Assembly (NCBI GenBank): GCA_030386875.1
Contig: CM059557.1
Coordinates: 62,636,514 to 62,700,513, forward strand
DNA from: Morinoia aosen
Lineage: Eukaryota; Arthropoda; Malacostraca; Amphipoda; Talitridae
DNA: 64,000 nucleotides
Direction: 5' to 3'
Positions 58,064 through 64,000 of the stretch are shown here, in pieces. Made by a program: the position numbers and the translations under genes. Position 1 is the stretch's first letter, and each line of letters opens with the position of its first letter. The notes beneath the pieces were generated by a model. The model ran no database searches and was not told the DNA's origin. It was given only the letters and a program-made list of their open reading frames with translations.

Positions 58064-59597
58064 GGACACCGTCTAGGTAGAAATCAGGATATGTGTTGAT
58101 TTTCTGCTTTTATGTGCATCTTATAGAGGATTTTCTTGCGCTTCCATTAGTACTTCCCGTTTTCGTCTACTCCGAATAGTGCGCCCACCGGAGGGGGGAG
58201 AAAGCGATGGGGGTGGCGTGACCTTGACCCCTCACCCCCCTCATTATTGGGGGTCAATTGAGCGTGTTTCTCTGCGGCAATGGCAATATAGTTCGTTCAT
58301 GGGCTACTCAAAGTCCTTTCATTATTCAAACGAAACATTCTAACGCTGAATAAATATTTTTTGGAAAATTTTGACAATTTCAGAATTTAGCTGCTCGGCC
58401 GTATCTATGATAATGAAGCAGGAGACCGTCTTGATAGAAATCGGGATATGTGTTGATTATCTGTTTATATATGCATCTTATAGAGGATTTTCTTGCGCTT
58501 CCATTGGTTCTTTCCGTTTACGTCTACTCCGAATAGTGCGCCCACCAAAGGGGGGGAAAGCGATGGGGGTGGAGTGACCTTGTACCCTCCCCCCTCATTA
58601 TTGGGGGTCAATTGAGCGTGTTTCTCTGCGGGAATGGCATTATAGTTCGTTAATGGGCTACTCAAAGTGCTTCCATTATTCAAACGAAACATTCTAACGC
58701 TGAGTAGATATTTTTTTATAATTTTTGACAATTTCAGAATTTAGCTGTTCTGCCGTATCTATGATACCGCAGCTTTCATTCATGGCTCAATGACAGCTGC
58801 AGAATCATAGCTACAGCTATGGCGAGCACACCAATCCAAAGGGCTTGAAAAGAGCTATAAAACAAAGGAGTTGACTCGACAAAAAAAGTATTTTGGTAAA
58901 AAAAATGAAAAATTAAAAAAATTGGTTGCTTTCATGAATGACACCTATTTTTTTTGTTGTATATTTTTTCCCAGAGTTACAGAGCTACAGCAATGTAAAT
59001 TGTATCAATCGAAAGGGCTTGAAAAGTGCTACAAACGCTCCAGAGTTCATTATAGAAAACCCTGTAGTTCAAAAGATAAAAAGGAAATTTTTTTGTGGAA
59101 AAACACGTTTTTCTGGAAACTCGATAATTGGTTTCTCAAATGCTACTTCTTCCACAATTTAGAGCTAGGAGAATGGTTTATATACCATTCGATAGGGCTC
59201 AGCAAGGTGTATCCTCGCGCAATAGCATTTTTTGATAAATTTATTGTTTTGAAAATTACACGACATGAAAAAAAATGAAAAAAAGTTCATATTGTTTTAA
59301 TTCCCAAAATCCACATAACAAAAGTTGTCGAAATTCCCTATTCCGAGTGGCTATATAGACATCTAAGCAATCTAAAAACGAAGTACTGGTTCTGTAACTT
59401 CAAAATTGTAGAAGGAGTAGGATTTTGAAAAAACCCCTATTTAATCATATTTTTCGAAAATAAAAAAAAAATCCAGTGCAGATACAACATTTTTTTCGAA
59501 ATAACAAATGATATTTGCATCATTTCACACCTACTGTGGAAATTTCAGAGAAATCCATCTATAAATAACGGGATTTTTTTTCACCTAGACGGTGTCC
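58064..59597. mobile_element. PB-B: TTAA element inserted in element 2
   Basis: Flanked by TTAA on both sides (58060-58063 and 59598-59601), with inverted ends GGACACCGTCTAGGT. At 1534 bp with no recognisable transposase it is a non-autonomous piggyBac-type element. Its left 350 bp are present twice in tandem: 58064-58410 and about 58421-58767 share the end motif, TATGTGTTGATT, TAGAGGATTTTCTTGCGCTTCC and AACGAAACATTCTAACGCTGA, so the second copy includes a copy of the terminal repeat itself. Its position inside element 2 makes it younger than that element. Confidence 0.85.
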
Positions 59598-59711
59598 TTA
59601 AGTAGAAGTTACCATGTGTGTCTTAGGTTGGCTTCAAAGACTGCAGTAATTATTATTCAATAAATAGCTGGAAGCTAATTAAAAAAAATTGTCAGGCCAA
59701 TTTTTTTATCT

Positions 59712-59725
59712 GTAGGAGGGCGGAC
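59712..59725 (+). other. Purine-rich tract before the right arm of element 2
   Basis: TAGGAGGGCGGAC lies immediately before TGTTAAG, the inner start of the right arm. This is where the polypurine primer site of LTR elements is found. Position supports the call; the tract is short and not purely purine. Confidence 0.5.
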
Positions 59726-60612
59726 TGTTAAGAATGATTAATTTTGCGAATTAAAACTGAGAATTTAGGAAATATTTTAATTATGTGTAATAAATCTTTC
59801 AATTGTGTGTAACAAATGTTGTGCTTACTTAAAAATTTGTTAGTAATATCTTAGTAAATTCCAGCAGCACAGATGGGTCGCTTCAACATAATGTTACATG
59901 CCTGTATGTTTGGGCTCAAGAAATGTTATGTGTAGCGATAAGCTGTGGTGGTTCAAGCAATGTTTGTTTATATTAGCAAGGAATTTTTGTGGGGTGTAAG
60001 CAATCTTCGAGAGGCCTCGGGCGAACCCTTGTACACTTGAGACGTAATCAGACGAATGATTTTGTGGGTTGGAGTAACTATCACCTACTGTGCTGCTGGA
60101 ATATCTGAGATAGAATAAACCAGAATAGACCATGCCTCATGTGTAGCTCTTGTAACTTAGGAAGGCTGGCCAGCCGAAGCGAACCATTCAGGATAATTCT
60201 GTGATGTAAACATTTGGCGTATGCAGTATCTAGATTCTATTACTTAATTTGTATCATTCCTTATAACATTCATTGTGCATACACTTGTTGATGTTTGCAT
60301 AACGTATGGCCGAAATCATAAATGTTAAGCGAATTTCACAATGTGTATTATGCCCCAATATTAGAATCAACGGCTCGAAACATCACGAGTGCGCTCAGAA
60401 AATGCGCTAAGTAAGTTGGGTCATCTTCCATCGGTGAGTAACGCTTTGTTTTTAGTATATACTGTAATGTTAATTATTTGCCTTGGGCTTGCCCATGAGT
60501 TTTCTTTTGTTTTCTGTGTATTGCATGGAGGTGAGCCAATTCCTCAAAACGAGCGTTCGGTTCCTTGTTAGTGCAAACTAATAAGGGACAGGACCGAAGT
60601 CGTCTCGTGACA
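59726..60612 (+). repeat. Downstream terminal repeat of element 2 (normal LTR orientation)
   Basis: Runs from TGTTAAGAATGATTAATTTT to CTCGTGACA (TG...CA). The inner start matches that of the downstream arm of element 1 (TGTCGAGAATAATCAATTTA). It is shorter than the left arm. Confidence 0.75.
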
Positions 60613-60616
60613 CTTC

Positions 60617-60889
60617 TGGAATGTCTAAAAACTAGTTTCATGAATGCATGTACTTCCCTTATTTTGTTATTCACTCCAAAATATTTCCGCACTAGTAAAA
60701 TCACTTAAAATTGAGTTGAATTCTCAAAGCTGGAAGCACTAGCTATTTTAGCATTGGAGAAACCGTCAGTACCCAAAGGGTTAAGGGACCACCTAAGGAG
60801 GACATACTATACTATATAGTTTTGTCGCAAAGGAAAGCGACTATCGTAGTTTAGCGAATCAGGTATTACCCTGGAATACACTAACGGAA
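60617..60889. other. Spacer
   Basis: AT-rich, nothing recognised. Confidence 0.35.
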
Positions 60890-61065
60890 CCACACGGCGT
60901 AGACCAAGGAGGTTGAATGGGTGGAGGCGGCATCGCTAACTTTTCCAGCGTCCCAAGTCCCGCCCATCCGGCATTTATCCCATGTTGTGGAAGTGGTGTG
61001 GCAGTGGAGGGGTTCCACCACCTTTAACATCAGGGACTGAACACCGCGCTGTGAAATGGTAGACT
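60890..61065. repeat. Dispersed repeat R, copy 2
   Basis: Matches the first part of 5490-5970, including CGTCCCAAGTCCCGCCCATC, CCGGCATTT and ACTGAACACCG. It ends near 61065-61095. The matching second part appears at 63785, so these two may be one copy split by about 2.7 kb of later insertion. Confidence 0.6.
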
Positions 61066-61095
61066 TGCGCTGCTCTGTGCCTTACGTGTTTTTTT

Positions 61096-62595
61096 TTCTT
61101 TGGCATATATTTCAATTGTGTCCTCGCTGAATGATAAAGAACAACAACATTTACATAGAAACATTTCTTGAGTAACTTACATCCAGTTATGTAAAGAAAT
61201 GAATAATTACATACGCTTTACAAACACGATTTTTTCTGGCTATTCTGAGTTAATAAAGAACATTTTTACAACCATAAAGTAATTTAATTTTGCTGTGCGG
61301 AGCAAGTTTTATAGAAATAGGCATTATATTTACATCCCTGAAAATAAGGTTAATTTATTTGAAATCTGACGGCCAAAGTTTTTCTCTTTATGAATGGTTT
61401 CGTTAAATAGTTTAGTTGAGTGATGGCATCTTGAAGTAATATATTGAGATTCAACACATTTTATTATTGAATAAACATGATTATGTAGAGGATCAACTTC
61501 GAAACAGTGGTTGTCAAGTGAAGTGAACAGTTTCTTTTCAAACAAATACGAAATGTAGAATTAAGCATATTTTTTAAATGTTCAAACTAGGATTCATGCA
61601 AATAGCAAGATCTTGATGATATTCATTTTCAACAATTAAACATTAGCCGATAACATCATTTGATGGATAGGTCAATAGCGCTTTCTCCTTAAGATCAATG
61701 AACTATTAGGAATTCCCATGATTCGATTGAAAAAGAAATTTCGCATGGTTCGCAAAAAATAACATTTTTTTAATTTTCTTACTATGTATCCTCTTACTTG
61801 AGGAACAACATAATAAAAATACACTGAATTAGAAAGAAATAGAACAGTCTTCTATTTAGAACAATCTTGGTACAGGTATCGTCTCTGTATGCATCTTTAC
61901 ATTGAACATCGTCAGACATTATTCTTTTCTTAGAACATGAATTGTTGAACTCTGTTGTAGCACAAGATGAGATTAATGAAGATGGATTGCTTCTACTAGA
62001 TGCTGTCAAAATTGTTACATCTTCAAAAGACGTGCAGTAACCATTAAAAACATATTTTATTTCCTTGTGAATAAATAGATGTTAATCGGAACAAGCCAAT
62101 TGTTTTGCTGGTTGGTTGTTATTGCAACCACATCTGCTTCCAATTTTTCAGAAAAATAAATTCCAAATTATTATGAATTATTTCATACGTAGTGTTAAAA
62201 ACTCATGCCCAGTCTAAAAATTCTGATAAATTAGTTTTAAATGGTTTTAATGCAAATAAAAATCTCATAGATCATGTTTTCCAGACTGACTCGCACATTT
62301 TTTTCCAGATGTTGGGCAGCACAGTGATTGTATATGGGAAGTCTCTTCATGAAGGGTAGAAACTACATTGCCGGTATTTTCGAGTTAATAGGTTTCTCAT
62401 ATCCATATGACAAATAATTTTTGGAAATTAAAATATCAAAGTCACTAATAAATTTTATTAGAGCCTCACTACCGCTAAAGCCCTCGATATTATTATTTAG
62501 ACCAAATTGTAATCAATCTGAAACAGCATCACTGGAACGTTGAGCAGCAAGTTTGGCATTCATCTCTTTTTTAAAGTAATGAGTGTGCTCTAGTT
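61096..62595. other. No recognised gene
   Basis: Strongly AT-rich. Short - strand frames at 61330-61545 and 61794-62009 lack motifs. Confidence 0.4.
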
Positions 62596-62599
62596 TTAA

Positions 62600-63727
62600 G
62601 GGGGTCCTCCAGAAAATTTGAATTTTGATCCGATTGGTCTGAAATTTGGCCAGTATATGTATTTTTGAAAGAAAAACATATTTTCTTCGTGAACTTTTTT
62701 ATTTAGGCCTTAGATTTTCCGAAAAACTTGAAATATTAGTTTTTTGAGTTATTTTTATACATATTTCAAAAGAATAAAAGTCATTGAGCTTTTATGCTAG
62801 AACAAATTCAAAGAAAGTTTTGGAATCCTTGGAGCATTTCTAACAAATATATATTCAATTATTTTGTATATGAATCTTTTTTATATATGCGATATTTTAC
62901 CACAATATAGAAGTAGAACGAATTTTTGGTTTTGAACTATGATAAAAAAATCAGAATGTACAAATTGGAAAAATAGGAATATATCTTTGTTAGAAATGTT
63001 CCAAGGTTTCTAAAAGTTTCTTTGTTTTCTTCCCAGCATTAAAACTCAATGAGTTCTATTCTTTTGAATTTTGGAAATAAGTGACTTTACAGACAGGCAT
63101 AAACAAAAGTTTTGTAAAAGGGTAATATAATTGAAAATTTATGTAATTGAATGTTGTTTTCATTTTTATTACGACAATCTTCATGCATAACTTCATATTC
63201 ACACTGTGCATTGTGATATCCATGAAAAACCAACAAAAAAAATCATTTTTTTTTCACAAAAATTAGGAATTTTTTTATGTCCGTCTGATTCTTATGAAAT
63301 TTGACTATAATATGTAACTTTCGAAAAAAACACAATTTTTTCCATACATTTTTTGATTCAGGCCTTAGTTTTTGAAAAAAATTGACATATTGTTTTTAGT
63401 CCATTGGTATTGCTATTTCAAAAAAATAGAATTCATTGAGTTTTTATGCTAGAACAAAAACAAAAACAGTTTTAGAATCCTTGGAACATATCAAACAAAG
63501 GTAAAGTCGCAAATTTTCTATTTCCCGTTTTGTTTTCTTTTTATATGGGCTCGAAATGGGGCCGAAAACTAAAGATATTAGTTCCCCTCACCCTCCCCCA
63601 TCTGGGAGATTTATTGTCCGTAGCGCCATAAAATTTTAGGAAAGAATAGTCCACCACCTAAGGGTCCTTTTCCAACAAAAACATGAAAGATGACTATCGG
63701 AGAGACAAGGGGCCTCGCAGGACCCCT
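62600..63727 (+). mobile_element. PB-A TTAA element, copy 4 (most complete)
   Basis: Flanked by TTAA (62596-62599 and 63728-63731). The left end is GGGGGTCCTCC and the complement of the right end is AGGGGTCCTGC. This 1128-bp copy best shows the layout: a module with CATTGAGCTTTTATGCTAG and GGAATCCTTGGAGCATTTC, its inverted relative, and a third in the first orientation, giving long internal hairpins. No transposase frame is present. It is non-autonomous and piggyBac-type by its TTAA duplication. Confidence 0.85.
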
Positions 63728-63784
63728 TTAACTTATTAGCTAAATATTTTCTTGTCGAAGTTTTTTATTCATAAAATTTTTGTA

Positions 63785-64000
63785 CCTACATGGGAAAACT
63801 TATGGCTGAATCTCTTTTGGAAGTTCTACTGCACTTGTGCATAATGAATGGGAACGACATATTGGAAACGTAGTCCTTGAACGCAGCATGGATAAGCAGC
63901 GTTCTACTTTTCTGACTGCCAGTTGCAAACTGCGCGTCACCTCCGTTTCTGGGGTGTCTGCCTCCAGATGCGGCGAGTTGGCTTCACTTTGAAGCGATTA
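63785..64000. repeat. Dispersed repeat R, copy 3 (runs off the window)
   Basis: Aligns with 5740-5955, including GGAAAACTTATGGCTGAATC, TAGTCCTTGAACGCAG and AGTTGGCTTCACTTTGAA. It is cut by the end of the window. Confidence 0.65.

Larger units (their letters stand above)
49625..60612 (+). mobile_element. Gypsy-class retroelement fossil with inverted terminal repeats (element 2)
   Basis: A 10,988-bp unit flanked by an exact 4-bp duplication (CTTC, 49621-49624 and 60613-60616). The outer ends are TGTCACGAG... and ...CTCGTGACA, as in element 1. The arms, about 49625-51386 and 59726-60612, are unequal in length, inverted relative to each other and about 96-97% identical where they overlap, so it is older than element 1. 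Inside, in order: part of gag with a zinc knuckle (about 51.39-51.88 kb), protease, reverse transcriptase, RNase H, integrase and a GPY/F-like end (to 55614), then a long non-coding 3' part that has received the PB-B element. It is broken, with roughly five or six interruptions of the coding region. The right arm follows a purine-rich tract and has normal LTR orientation. Confidence 0.8.

Noticed and set aside
58871-59278. 135-codon lysine- and phenylalanine-rich frame as a transposase of PB-B
   Set aside because: Composition is that of random A/T-rich DNA. No DDE or zinc motif, and two overlapping frames are equally open.
1-64000. CRISPR arrays, bacterial operons, rRNA genes
   Set aside because: No regularly spaced repeats with unique spacers, no Shine-Dalgarno-led gene series and no rRNA-like conserved blocks. 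All protein traces are eukaryotic transposon or host-like.

Overview
The window looks like repeat-rich, AT-rich arthropod (probably insect) DNA. The evidence is the mix of mobile families: Tc1-like and mariner transposases, a PIF/Harbinger with a MADF-type second gene, a Penelope GIY-YIG end, a LINE fragment, many TTAA-bounded (piggyBac-type) short elements, and Gypsy-class retroelements. No tRNA, rRNA or prokaryote-style operon is visible, and the species cannot be named from this sequence.

Host genes are sparse. On the + strand there is a GC-rich upstream region (about 4890-5184) followed by a likely first coding exon (5185-5421) ending in a perfect splice donor. Further along there is a chain of three exon-like blocks (13420-13665, 13962-14028, 14142-14182) whose splice sites and reading phases agree, ending in a stop codon and a polyadenylation signal. 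The two could be the two ends of one gene across about 9 kb, but no linking exon was found. Two weaker exon candidates lie on the - strand (38584-38633 and 43587-43829). I do not recognise any of these proteins.

The rest is mobile DNA. 0.9-1.5 kb: a TA-bounded MITE. 3.6-4.5 kb: two inverted copies of a 220-bp TTAA MITE upstream of the first exon, with further copies at 27.2 and 44.0 kb. 9.8-10.7 kb: a dead Tc1-like transposase. 11.9-12.9 kb: a shrunken Harbinger with traces of both its genes. 14.6, 18.7, 29.4-35.6 and 62.6 kb: four copies of a 1.1-kb TTAA element (called PB-A here). 20.4-21.8 kb: a TIR element carrying a 42-bp minisatellite. 24-25 kb: another Tc1-like fossil. 27 kb: a LINE RT fragment. 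45.6-47.6 kb: two mariner fossils. 48.2-49 kb: a Penelope 3' end.

The most unusual objects are two related retroelement fossils, 30044-35121 and 49625-60612. Each has Gypsy-type gag and/or pol coding sequence between long repeats that face each other (inverted) rather than running in the same direction as LTRs do. Each is flanked by an exact 4-bp target duplication (ATTT and CTTC). In both, the downstream repeat has normal LTR orientation and the upstream one is flipped. The first is inserted in a PB-A copy. The second carries a 1.5-kb TTAA element (PB-B) whose own left end is duplicated in tandem. Two independently placed copies with the same odd layout suggest a family trait.
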